From: JBCBJX01 sp038522735
GTDB taxonomy: Bacteria > Pseudomonadota > Alphaproteobacteria > Caulobacterales > Parvularculaceae
Direction of reading: 5' to 3'
Assembly: GCA_038522735.1 (NCBI GenBank)
Contig: JBCBJX010000092.1
Coordinates: 1-12,770 of the forward strand
DNA length: 12,770 nt
Part shown: piece after piece, positions 6,880 to 12,770 of the stretch
How the letters are laid out: each line of letters starts with the position of its first letter
How positions within the stretch are numbered: the first letter of the stretch is position 1
Notes under the pieces: model-generated
What the model was told of the DNA's origin: nothing
The model's input: only the letters and a program-made list of their open reading frames with translations
Database searches by the model: none
Translations under genes and position numbers: made by a program

Positions 6880-7905
6880 ATGACACCTGACGCCCTCCTC
6901 CACCCGACGCCCGCCGGCCTCTACTGCCCGCCCGGGGACTTCTACATCGACCCCGTCCGTCCCGTCACCCGCGCGGTCGTCACCCACGGCCACGCCGACC
7001 ACGCCCGGGCCGGTCACGGCGCGGTGCTCGCGACGCCGGAGACGATCGCCATCATGGCGGCGCGCTATGGCGAGGATTTCACGGCCTCCCGTCAGCGTGC
7101 GTCCTATGGTGAGCGGACGGCGATGGGCGGCGTCGATGTGCGTCTCGCCCCGGCCGGGCACGTCCTCGGCTCGGCCCAGGCGGTCGTCGAGCACAAGGGC
7201 CTCCGGATCGTCGTTTCAGGGGATTACAAACGCCGGCGCGACCCCACCTGCGCCGCGTTCGAGCCCGTGCCGGCGGACATCTTCGTGACCGAGGCGACGT
7301 TCGGGCTGCCGGTCTTTCGGCATCCGGACGATCGCGGCGAGGTCGCAAAACTCCTCGCCTCCGTCCGGGCGTTTCCGGAACGCGCCCACCTCGTCGGCGC
7401 CTACGCCCTCGGCAAAGCGCAACGCATCATCGCGCTCCTGCGCGAGGCCGGCTGGGACCGGCCGATCTACATCCACGGCGCGATGGAGGCGCTCTGCGCG
7501 CTTTATTCTGAGCACGGCGTTGGTCTCGGCGACCTGCGCCCCGCAACCGTCCGCGAGAACGGACGCAAAGGCGGCGACAAACGCGAGTTTGCGGGCGAGA
7601 TCATCATCAGCCCGCCCTCCGCTTTTGCGGACAAATGGGCCCGGCGGTTTCCGGACCCGGTCGCATGCTTCGCCTCAGGCTGGATGCGGGTGCGCCAGCG
7701 CGCAAAGCAGCGGGGCGTCGAACTGCCTCTCATCCTCTCCGACCACGCCGACTGGGACGAACTGACCGATACGATCAAGGACGTCGGGCCTGAGGAAGTC
7801 TGGGTCACCCATGGCCGCGAGGAGGCGCTGGTGCGGTGGGCGGCGCTTGAAGGGATCGCCGCCCGGCCGCTTTCAATTGTCGGCTATGAGGACGAGAACG
7901 ATTGA
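6880..7905 (+). CDS. Ligase-associated DNA damage response exonuclease (metallo-beta-lactamase fold)
   Basis: The 341-residue protein has the metallo-beta-lactamase/beta-CASP metal-site motifs: THGHADHARAG (His36, His38, Asp40, His41), GHVLGSAQ (His94), SGDYKRR (Asp115) and LSDHADWDE (Asp288, His289), with a terminal VWVTHG (His311). Related enzymes include CPSF/SNM1-type nucleases. The N-terminal GLYCPPGDFYIDP and the order of motifs match the exonuclease of the ligase-associated repair set, which probably trims damaged or crosslinked DNA ends in the cytoplasm before ligation. ATG 6880 begins just before the conserved core; an upstream in-frame start at 6790 would lie inside the preceding membrane-protein gene. 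In this family the gene is commonly adjacent to the ligase; here the ligase lies 1.2 kb downstream on the same strand with a minus-strand esterase gene between them. Confidence 0.93.
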   Translation: MTPDALLHPTPAGLYCPPGDFYIDPVRPVTRAVVTHGHADHARAGHGAVLATPETIAIMAARYGEDFTASRQRASYGERTAMGGVDVRLAPAGHVLGSAQAVVEHKGLRIVVSGDYKRRRDPTCAAFEPVPADIFVTEATFGLPVFRHPDDRGEVAKLLASVRAFPERAHLVGAYALGKAQRIIALLREAGWDRPIYIHGAMEALCALYSEHGVGLGDLRPATVRENGRKGGDKREFAGEIIISPPSAFADKWARRFPDPVACFASGWMRVRQRAKQRGVELPLILSDHADWDELTDTIKDVGPEEVWVTHGREEALVRWAALEGIAARPLSIVGYEDEND

Positions 7906-7941
7906 GCGGGCGCCGGTCTCGACGCCCACGCTGGTCGCGTC

Positions 7942-8955
7942 TCAGAGGGCGCGCTTGCGCGCCCAGCCGATGGCGGCGACGCCGACGACGAAGAGGGCGA
8001 GGCCACCCGGCGCCGGGATTTTGTTCGCCGACAATGCAGCGTCGAGAATAACCTCCTGGCCCGTCGTCGTCACATGCACATTGTCGATAAAGATGTACCC
8101 CTCGCAATTAGACGCGATCGCCGCCTGCCAGTCGGGATTGCCCGCCGGGTCGTTGCACGGCGTCACCGAGAGCGCCGGATCGAGGCCGAACGCGGCCGGG
8201 TCGGCGGCGACATCGGCGAACGGCTCGACGACGTCGAAGAAGAAGAGGTTTGCGTTCGGATTTTGTTGGGCGAGCGTCGCGAGAGAGCCGAAGAGCGCAT
8301 CGTTCAAGGCGGTGGTCAGAATGTCGGTGAAGGCGAGGGACGCGCCGAGATCGCCGCCGAAAACGCTGTTGACGACGAAGGGCGTTCCGCCGACTTCGGG
8401 CGCGGACGAAATGAGGAAATCCGTGACGCCCGCATCGATCAGCGTCTGGATCTGGGCCGAGAACGCCGCCGCGAAGCCCGCTGCGTAACCCGTCACGTCC
8501 GTCAGCCCGCCGAAGATGAAGCCGAAGGCGTCGTTGCCGCCAAGGTTGACGGCGTGGAGCGCGCCCGTATCGACGCCGTCCGCGAGATAGGTCGCCACCT
8601 GATCGGAGAAATCCGGAACCCCGCCGGGGACGGTCTGCGCCTGCGCGCCCCCGAACGCATAGTTCGATCCGCCGAGGAAGTTGCCAGGCGCGCCGCCCGC
8701 GCCGCCGGTGATGAGGTTGCTCAACTGGTCGAAATAGTTCGGACCGTTGGTGAAGGCGCCGTTCACGTAGCCGCCGGCCGGCGGCGTGGCGCCGGCGAAC
8801 AGGTTGGCGTTCCCTGAATCCGCCGTGCTGTCGCCGAACCCGACGAAGCTTGAGTAATCGGCGAGATTGATCGTGCCCGCCTCGGCGGTCGCGACCAGGG
8901 TGAACGCGGCGAGCGCAGCACCGGCGGCGCGGGCGACAAAGTTTCGTCCAGTCAT
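7942..8955 (-). CDS. Secreted SGNH/GDSL-type esterase with PEP-CTERM-like sorting signal
   Basis: The 337-residue product starts with a signal peptide (MTGRNFVARAAGAALAAFTL, cleavage near ATAEAG, residue 27). It carries the SGNH hydrolase blocks in order: FVGFGDSTADSGN with nucleophile Ser43, a Gly block at GGSNYAFGGA (95-104), VNLGGNDAFG with Asn141 and FIDNVHVTTTGQ with Asp291/His294. Cys267 and Cys284 may form a disulfide. The C-terminus is a short proline motif (IPAPGG, 313-318), a hydrophobic helix (about 319-331) and a basic tail (ARKRAL): a PEP-CTERM-type signal, which an exosortase/archaeosortase-like system is expected to process. The likely role is hydrolysis of an ester in lipid or extracellular polymer. 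ATG 8955 has GAAGGG 10 nt upstream. It is convergent with the exonuclease and divergent from the ligase. The substrate is unknown. Confidence 0.88.
   Translation of the reverse strand: MTGRNFVARAAGAALAAFTLVATAEAGTINLADYSSFVGFGDSTADSGNANLFAGATPPAGGYVNGAFTNGPNYFDQLSNLITGGAGGAPGNFLGGSNYAFGGAQAQTVPGGVPDFSDQVATYLADGVDTGALHAVNLGGNDAFGFIFGGLTDVTGYAAGFAAAFSAQIQTLIDAGVTDFLISSAPEVGGTPFVVNSVFGGDLGASLAFTDILTTALNDALFGSLATLAQQNPNANLFFFDVVEPFADVAADPAAFGLDPALSVTPCNDPAGNPDWQAAIASNCEGYIFIDNVHVTTTGQEVILDAALSANKIPAPGGLALFVVGVAAIGWARKRAL
7947..7964. terminator. GC-rich perfect hairpin at the 3' end of the esterase gene
   Basis: GGGCGCGC-TT-GCGCGCCC is an 8-bp perfect stem with a 2-nt loop. It lies inside the last codons of the esterase (encoding the WARKRAL tail), just downstream of the convergent exonuclease stop at 7905. 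No T-run follows it on either strand, so it is at best a weak or Rho-assisted terminator, and it may reflect codon use for Ala and Arg. Confidence 0.35.
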
Positions 8956-9104
8956 GTGTTTCCAGCCCTTCGAGAATAACCAAAGCGTTCTTCGTACGAC
9001 GCCTGCCGCCAGCGAGCCGTTTTCAGACGCCGCCGTCAATCATCTTCGGCGCCTGCGGAGGGGCCGCCTTGGGAATTCTCACGGCGACGTTACCTTCCCG
9101 CCGC

Positions 9105-10718
9105 ATGAACCGGTTCGCCGCACTCCTTGAGCGACTTCTTCTCGCGCCGCAGCGCACGGCGAAGTTGCGTCATCTGACGGATTATTTCGCCGGGACGCCG
9201 GACCCCGATCGCGGGTGGGCCATCGCAGCGATCACCCGCGATCTCGACATCAGGAGCTTCAAGCCCGCCATGTTGCGGGAGTTGATCGCGGCGCGGATGG
9301 ACCCGGTCCTGTTCGAGCTCTCCTACGATTATGTCGGCGACCTCGCAGAGACTGTCTCCCTCGCCTGGCCGGCGCGGCGGGGCGCGAACCGCATCCCGAC
9401 GCTGACGGAAGTCGTCGAGACTTTGGACGAAGCGACCAGGGTCGAGACGCCGGCGATCGTCGAAGCCTGGCTCGACGCCCTCGACGCCACCGGCCGCTGG
9501 GCGCTCATCAAGCTGATCACCGGCGGCCTGCGGATCGGCGTCGCCGCGCGGCTCGTGAAGCTCGCCCTCGCCGACTACGGCGGGAAGGAGCCTCAAGAAA
9601 TCGAGGAGCTGTGGCACGGCCTCGATGCACCGTATGAGGAGCTCTTCGAATGGCTTGAGGGACGCGGCGCGAAGCCGATCTCCGCCCGCGCCGCGCCCTT
9701 CCGCCCCGTCATGCTGGCGAACCCGGTCGAGGACGGGGACCTCGCCGCCCTCGACCCGAGAGATTTCGCCGCTGAATGGAAATGGGATGGGATCCGCGTT
9801 CAGGCCGCGGCCGAGACGGCTGATGACGGAACGCATGTCCGCCGGCTCTACTCGCGCACCGGCGACGATATCGGCGCGGCGTTTCCGGACATTCTAGCCG
9901 CGCTCGATTTCGAAGCGGCGATTGACGGCGAGCTTCTGATCTTCGAGCCGCAAAAGCCCTATCAGGTCCGTCCCTTCGGCGATCTGCAGCAGCGCCTCAA
10001 CCGCAAGACCGTTTCGAAGAAGCTCCTGACGGAGAGCCCCGCCTTCATTCGCGCCTACGACCTCCTCGCCCTAGACGGTGAAGATCTCCGCCCTCTGCCC
10101 TTTTCCGAGCGCCGCGTAAGGCTCGAGCGCTGGATCACAGAGCGGGCGCCTGCGCGCCTAGACCTGTCGCCGCTCGTACCGTTCACGGACTGGCCGGATG
10201 TCAAGGCGAAGCGCGCAGCGCCGCCGGACGACGCGGTCGAGGGCCTGATGCTGAAGCGCCTCGACGCGCCCTACGTGCCCGGGCGCCCGAAGGGTCCGTG
10301 GTGGAAATGGAAGCGCGATCCGCATCTCATCGATGCGGTCCTGATGTACGCCCAGCGCGGGCACGGCAAGCGCTCGTCTTATTATTCCGACTACACCTTC
10401 GGGGTCTGGACCGACGGCGAGGCGGGGCCGGAGCTGACGCCCGTCGGCAAGGCCTATTTCGGCTTCACCGACGACGAACTGAAGCAGATCGACAAATTCG
10501 TCCGGGAGCATACGGTCGACCGCTTCGGCCCCGTTCGCGCCGTGACGGCGACGGCGGAGAGCGGCCTGGTTCTCGAAGTCGCCTTCGAAGGTCTCAACCG
10601 CTCGCCGCGACATAAATCCGGCCTCGCCATGCGATTTCCGCGCATCCACCGGCTGCGCTGGGACAAGCCGCCCGCCGAAGCCGACCGGCTGGAGACGCTG
10701 GAACGGCTCCTCCCCTGA
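9105..10718 (+). CDS. ATP-dependent DNA ligase of the ligase-associated (cisplatin damage response) set
   Basis: The 537-residue protein is a full ATP-dependent ligase. An all-helical N-terminal DNA-binding region (about 1-200) is followed by the nucleotidyltransferase core with EWKWDG (Lys226 is the AMP-accepting lysine), SRTGDDI (250-256), DGELLIF (274-280), EGLMLKR (379-385) and WWKWKRD (399-405). An OB-fold domain follows to about residue 520, ending in GLAMRFPRIHRLRWDK. Length and motif wording match the bacterial ligase found with PdeM, the DExH helicase and the exonuclease. It seals nicks with ATP after processing. ATG 9105 follows no Shine-Dalgarno sequence; a TTG at 9069 would add 12 residues. 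A 149-bp divergent gap separates it from the esterase, and the glutaredoxin-like gene follows 67 bp downstream. Confidence 0.95.
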   Translation: MNRFAALLERLLLAPQRTAKLRHLTDYFAGTPDPDRGWAIAAITRDLDIRSFKPAMLRELIAARMDPVLFELSYDYVGDLAETVSLAWPARRGANRIPTLTEVVETLDEATRVETPAIVEAWLDALDATGRWALIKLITGGLRIGVAARLVKLALADYGGKEPQEIEELWHGLDAPYEELFEWLEGRGAKPISARAAPFRPVMLANPVEDGDLAALDPRDFAAEWKWDGIRVQAAAETADDGTHVRRLYSRTGDDIGAAFPDILAALDFEAAIDGELLIFEPQKPYQVRPFGDLQQRLNRKTVSKKLLTESPAFIRAYDLLALDGEDLRPLPFSERRVRLERWITERAPARLDLSPLVPFTDWPDVKAKRAAPPDDAVEGLMLKRLDAPYVPGRPKGPWWKWKRDPHLIDAVLMYAQRGHGKRSSYYSDYTFGVWTDGEAGPELTPVGKAYFGFTDDELKQIDKFVREHTVDRFGPVRAVTATAESGLVLEVAFEGLNRSPRHKSGLAMRFPRIHRLRWDKPPAEADRLETLERLLP

Positions 10719-10751
10719 CGGCGATGTGAGTCTCCCGCGAGCCGGCGATCG

Positions 10752-10759
10752 GCTAAGGT
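10752..10759 (+). promoter_or_regulatory. GCTAAGGT motif, possible -10 region of the glutaredoxin-like gene
   Basis: This is the same octamer as at 6474-6481, here 26 nt before ATG 10786. In both places GAGCCGGC lies a little upstream (10739-10746 here, 6456-6463 there), at different spacing. No -35 box is evident. Confidence 0.3.
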
Positions 10760-10771
10760 GCCGCCGCAAGC

Positions 10772-10778
10772 GGAGGGG
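10772..10778 (+). promoter_or_regulatory. Ribosome-binding site of the glutaredoxin-like gene
   Basis: GGAGGGG ends 7 nt before ATG 10786. It fixes the start there and rules out the GTG at 10726, which lies upstream of it and would add an Arg-rich tail. Confidence 0.8.
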
Positions 10779-10785
10779 CCGGGTC

Positions 10786-11478
10786 ATGGCGCGATCATCG
10801 AAAGCGAACGAGAAACTGCGCGGCGTTCCCGTGCGGCTTCGTCTTTACAAATGGGCTGGGAAATGGGGTCCGTTCAAAGTGAAGATCCCCTGCGGGGAAT
10901 GCGCTCTCACCGAAGACGTGATCAAGGATACGCTCGCCACCGAACTTGCGAACGCCCGGGTCGATTTCACCGCGAAGGAATGGCTCACCTACTGGTGGGA
11001 GCCCTTGTTCGCCGGCGGCGGCTGGCACGCCCCGATCGTCCTTGTCGAGAACGAGGTCATCAGCCAGGGCGACGCGCTTAACCGCGGCGTTCTCGCCGAA
11101 CAGGTGATCCGCGAGCACGTGCGGCGCTTCGACCTTGAAGGGAACCACTTCTTCGGCAAAGACAACTGCACGCACTGCAAGCGCGGCAAAGGGTATCTCG
11201 ACGATGCGGGCATTCCCTACACGTATCATGACGTCGTGAAAAACCCGGGCGCCATGTATGAAATGCTCGCCAGAGTGAAACCGATCATCGGCGAACAGAC
11301 GCCCGTGACAACGCCCCAGATCTGGCTTGAGGGCGACTATGTCGGCGGTGCGGACGAATTGTCGGAGATCCTCGGCGTCGATGTGGAGCCCGATCCGCGG
11401 CGCGGTCGCGGCTCCCTCTCGCCAAAGAAAAAACTGTCCGCAGGCAAGCGTCGAAGACTGCAGGCGAAATACGCCTAG
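10786..11478 (+). CDS. Two-CxxC glutaredoxin-domain protein
   Basis: The 230-residue soluble protein appears to contain two thioredoxin-like folds. The second (about 118-200) is a recognisable glutaredoxin domain: FFGKDNCTHCKRGKGYL with Cys128/Cys131, then a VTTPQIWLEGDYVGGADEL block with the cis-proline at Pro177 and the GGxDEL glutathione-site motif. The first half (about 17-112) has its own CxxC, IPCGECALTEDVI (Cys36/Cys39), after an LYKWAGKWGPF strand, followed by a WHAPIVLVENEVISQG segment that looks like the cis-Pro strand of a divergent thioredoxin fold. The tail (205-230) is strongly basic (Arg/Lys-rich). The likely role is cytoplasmic thiol-disulfide exchange or glutathione-linked reduction, with an unknown partner. 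It is 67 bp downstream of the ligase but has its own ribosome site and a probable promoter, so shared control is unproven. Confidence 0.8.
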   Translation: MARSSKANEKLRGVPVRLRLYKWAGKWGPFKVKIPCGECALTEDVIKDTLATELANARVDFTAKEWLTYWWEPLFAGGGWHAPIVLVENEVISQGDALNRGVLAEQVIREHVRRFDLEGNHFFGKDNCTHCKRGKGYLDDAGIPYTYHDVVKNPGAMYEMLARVKPIIGEQTPVTTPQIWLEGDYVGGADELSEILGVDVEPDPRRGRGSLSPKKKLSAGKRRRLQAKYA

Positions 11479-12737
11479 GTCCGCACCGGAGCCTCGGAAG
11501 TCGGTTTCAGCTCCTCGCAGGGCTTTTGATCCTTGAACAGCATGCCATAAGCCCGTGCAAGCGGTGCAGCGGTCGCGCCGTGAAGCAGCGTCGATAGCGC
11601 GACCGTCAGCACGGTGATCGTCAGAATCTTTTCGCCGTTGGGAATGTCCGCCTCTTCCAGAATAAGCAGCGCGAACAGGATCGACGCGAGGCCGCGCGGC
11701 CCGAACCAGCCGAGAAAGAGATTGGTCGCGACGCCGATCCGCACGCCGATCAGCGAGATGACGACCGGGATGATCCGCAGGAGAGTGAGCGCCAGCGCCG
11801 CATAGAGGACTGCAGCTGTTGAGACGTTCTCCAGCGCTTCCGGCAGCATGGCGGCGCCGAAGATGGTGAAGGTGAGAAGCGTCAGAAGCCGACCTTCGTT
11901 CTCCATGAAGCCGTAAAGAAACTCGCATTTGTGGCGGACGGACGCGCCGAGGCAGAGGCCCGCCACAAAAGCGGCGATGAAGCCGTTGCCGCCGACCTGC
12001 ACCGCGCCGGTATAGGAGATGATCGCCACGGCGAGCGCCGCGACGCCTTCATAGCTTTCGTCGAGCCAGCCGTTCGCCGTGCACCGGTCTATGAGACGCC
12101 CGCCGAACGTCCCGGCGACACCGCCGACGAGGGGTCCGAGACCGAGCTGCAGGGCGATGAACGCGCCCCATTCGACGAGCCCCCGCGCTTCTTCGGCATG
12201 GGCGGCCATGACGCTTCCAAGGGAGGCGAGAATGAGCACCACCGGCAGGGCGATCCCGTCGTTCAAACCGCTTTCGACATTGAGCGCCTGACGCACGCGG
12301 ACTGGAACGGCCTCGTCCGAGACGACCGCCTGCCCGAGGGCGGCGTCCGTCGGGGCGAGGATCGCTGCAAGCAGCCCCGCCTCGAAGATCCCGAACTCCG
12401 GAAAAACGACCAACGCCGCGCCGGCGCCTGCTAGGATGGTGAGAGGCATGCCGACGCTCAGCATGCGTATTGGAAGAACGTGATCGCGGGCGAGCTGGCG
12501 CACGTCGATGCGCGCGGCGTCGCTGAAGAGGACGAGAACGAGCGTGAACTCGGCGATCAGTTCGACAGCCGCGTGGTCGGCGTCGAACTCGGCGACGCCG
12601 AGCCCCGCCGGCCCCATCGCGAGACCGATAAGGACGAAGGCGATCGGCGCCGTCAGGGGCGTCGACCGCAACCGTCCGGATACGAGCGAATAAGCGGCGA
12701 GACCCGCCGCCATGATCGTCACCCCGCCCCAGTCCAT
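11475..12737 (-). CDS. Cation:proton antiporter, CPA1 (NhaP-like) family
   Basis: The 420-residue integral membrane protein has about 11-12 hydrophobic segments. Diagnostic motifs are APTDAALGQAVVSD (Thr130, Asp131) and VESGLNDGIALP (154-165) with the Asn159-Asp160 pair of electroneutral CPA1 antiporters, plus GWFGPRGLAS with Arg348, a conserved CPA1 arginine. It should exchange Na+ or K+ for H+ across the inner membrane for pH and salt balance. The C-terminal tail (about 400-420) is short, with no regulatory nucleotide-binding domain. ATG 12737 follows GGAG with 6-nt spacing. The gene is convergent with the glutaredoxin-like gene and overlaps it by 4 bp: the CTAG at 11475-11478 provides the TAG stop on both strands. 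Only 33 bp of upstream sequence remain in the window, so its promoter is probably partly outside. Confidence 0.92.
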   Translation of the reverse strand: MDWGGVTIMAAGLAAYSLVSGRLRSTPLTAPIAFVLIGLAMGPAGLGVAEFDADHAAVELIAEFTLVLVLFSDAARIDVRQLARDHVLPIRMLSVGMPLTILAGAGAALVVFPEFGIFEAGLLAAILAPTDAALGQAVVSDEAVPVRVRQALNVESGLNDGIALPVVLILASLGSVMAAHAEEARGLVEWGAFIALQLGLGPLVGGVAGTFGGRLIDRCTANGWLDESYEGVAALAVAIISYTGAVQVGGNGFIAAFVAGLCLGASVRHKCEFLYGFMENEGRLLTLLTFTIFGAAMLPEALENVSTAAVLYAALALTLLRIIPVVISLIGVRIGVATNLFLGWFGPRGLASILFALLILEEADIPNGEKILTITVLTVALSTLLHGATAAPLARAYGMLFKDQKPCEELKPTSEAPVRT

Positions 12738-12743
12738 CGCCTG

Positions 12744-12747
12744 CTCC
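12744..12747 (-). promoter_or_regulatory. Ribosome-binding site of the antiporter gene
   Basis: GGAG on the minus strand, 6 nt before ATG 12737, supports that start. Confidence 0.65.
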
Positions 12748-12770
12748 GTTTACGCGTCTCGCTTGGGCCC

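Noticed and set aside
8074..8817. Plus-strand open frame across the esterase gene
   Set aside because: Antisense of a signal-peptide-bearing SGNH protein; the translation is Arg/Glu-rich and has no domain.
2293..9104. SOS (LexA) boxes of the GTTC-N7-GTTC type upstream of the repair genes
   Set aside because: I looked in the gaps before pdeM, the helicase, the exonuclease and the ligase and found no two properly spaced half-sites. Direct LexA control is therefore not supported by what is visible.
10795..11928. Long minus-strand open frame opposite the glutaredoxin-like gene and the end of the antiporter
   Set aside because: It is antisense to two well-supported genes, spans their junction, and its translation shows no recognisable domain. 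Open antisense frames are common at this GC content.
1..12770. CRISPR arrays, tRNA or rRNA genes, insertion sequences, phage or toxin-antitoxin modules
   Set aside because: No direct-repeat array, RNA gene signature, transposase or integrase domain, or small paired toxin/antitoxin genes were recognised by eye on either strand.

Overview
The window reads as a chromosomal segment of a GC-rich alphaproteobacterium. Pointers are the very high GC content in third codon positions, a palindromic intergenic repeat of the CCTTCG/CTCAGGA type widespread in alphaproteobacteria, an inner-membrane DUF3429 protein, a small DUF6460-like membrane protein, and a complete alphaproteobacterial-style 'ligase-associated DNA damage response' gene set. 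I cannot place it more precisely. No rRNA, tRNA, CRISPR array, transposase, phage gene or plasmid origin was seen. Coding density is high, and no gene-free stretch exceeds about 150 bp.

Layout, left to right: a partial secreted transglutaminase-like cysteine protein (minus, runs off the left edge); divergently a DUF3429 membrane protein (plus); a 131-bp REPIN-like inverted repeat between convergent genes; then a minus-strand run transcribed helicase -> TonB-C lipoprotein -> PdeM, with 73 and 53 bp gaps. Divergent from the helicase are a sulfotransferase-like P-loop protein, a small membrane protein and the metallo-beta-lactamase-fold exonuclease (all plus). A PEP-CTERM SGNH/GDSL esterase (minus) sits between the exonuclease and the ATP-dependent DNA ligase (plus). 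Last come a two-CxxC glutaredoxin-like protein (plus) and a CPA1/NhaP-type cation:proton antiporter (minus). The last two genes are convergent and overlap through a shared CTAG.

The functional core is the DNA repair set: PdeM phosphoesterase, Lhr-core DExH helicase, beta-CASP-like exonuclease and 'cisplatin damage response' ATP-dependent ligase. All four are full length with intact catalytic motifs, so the set should be functional. Here it is split over both strands and interleaved with at least four apparently unrelated genes (TonB-C lipoprotein, sulfotransferase, DUF6460-like protein, PEP-CTERM esterase) instead of forming one compact operon. Helicase unwinding, nuclease trimming and ligation would act together in the cytoplasm on damaged or crosslinked DNA; the interleaved genes look like envelope functions.

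Translation signals differ between genes. The small membrane protein, the glutaredoxin-like protein and the antiporter have clear Shine-Dalgarno sequences. PdeM, the helicase, the exonuclease and DUF3429 lack one and instead carry a TATA-like hexamer 6-8 nt before the start codon, which would fit leaderless transcripts.
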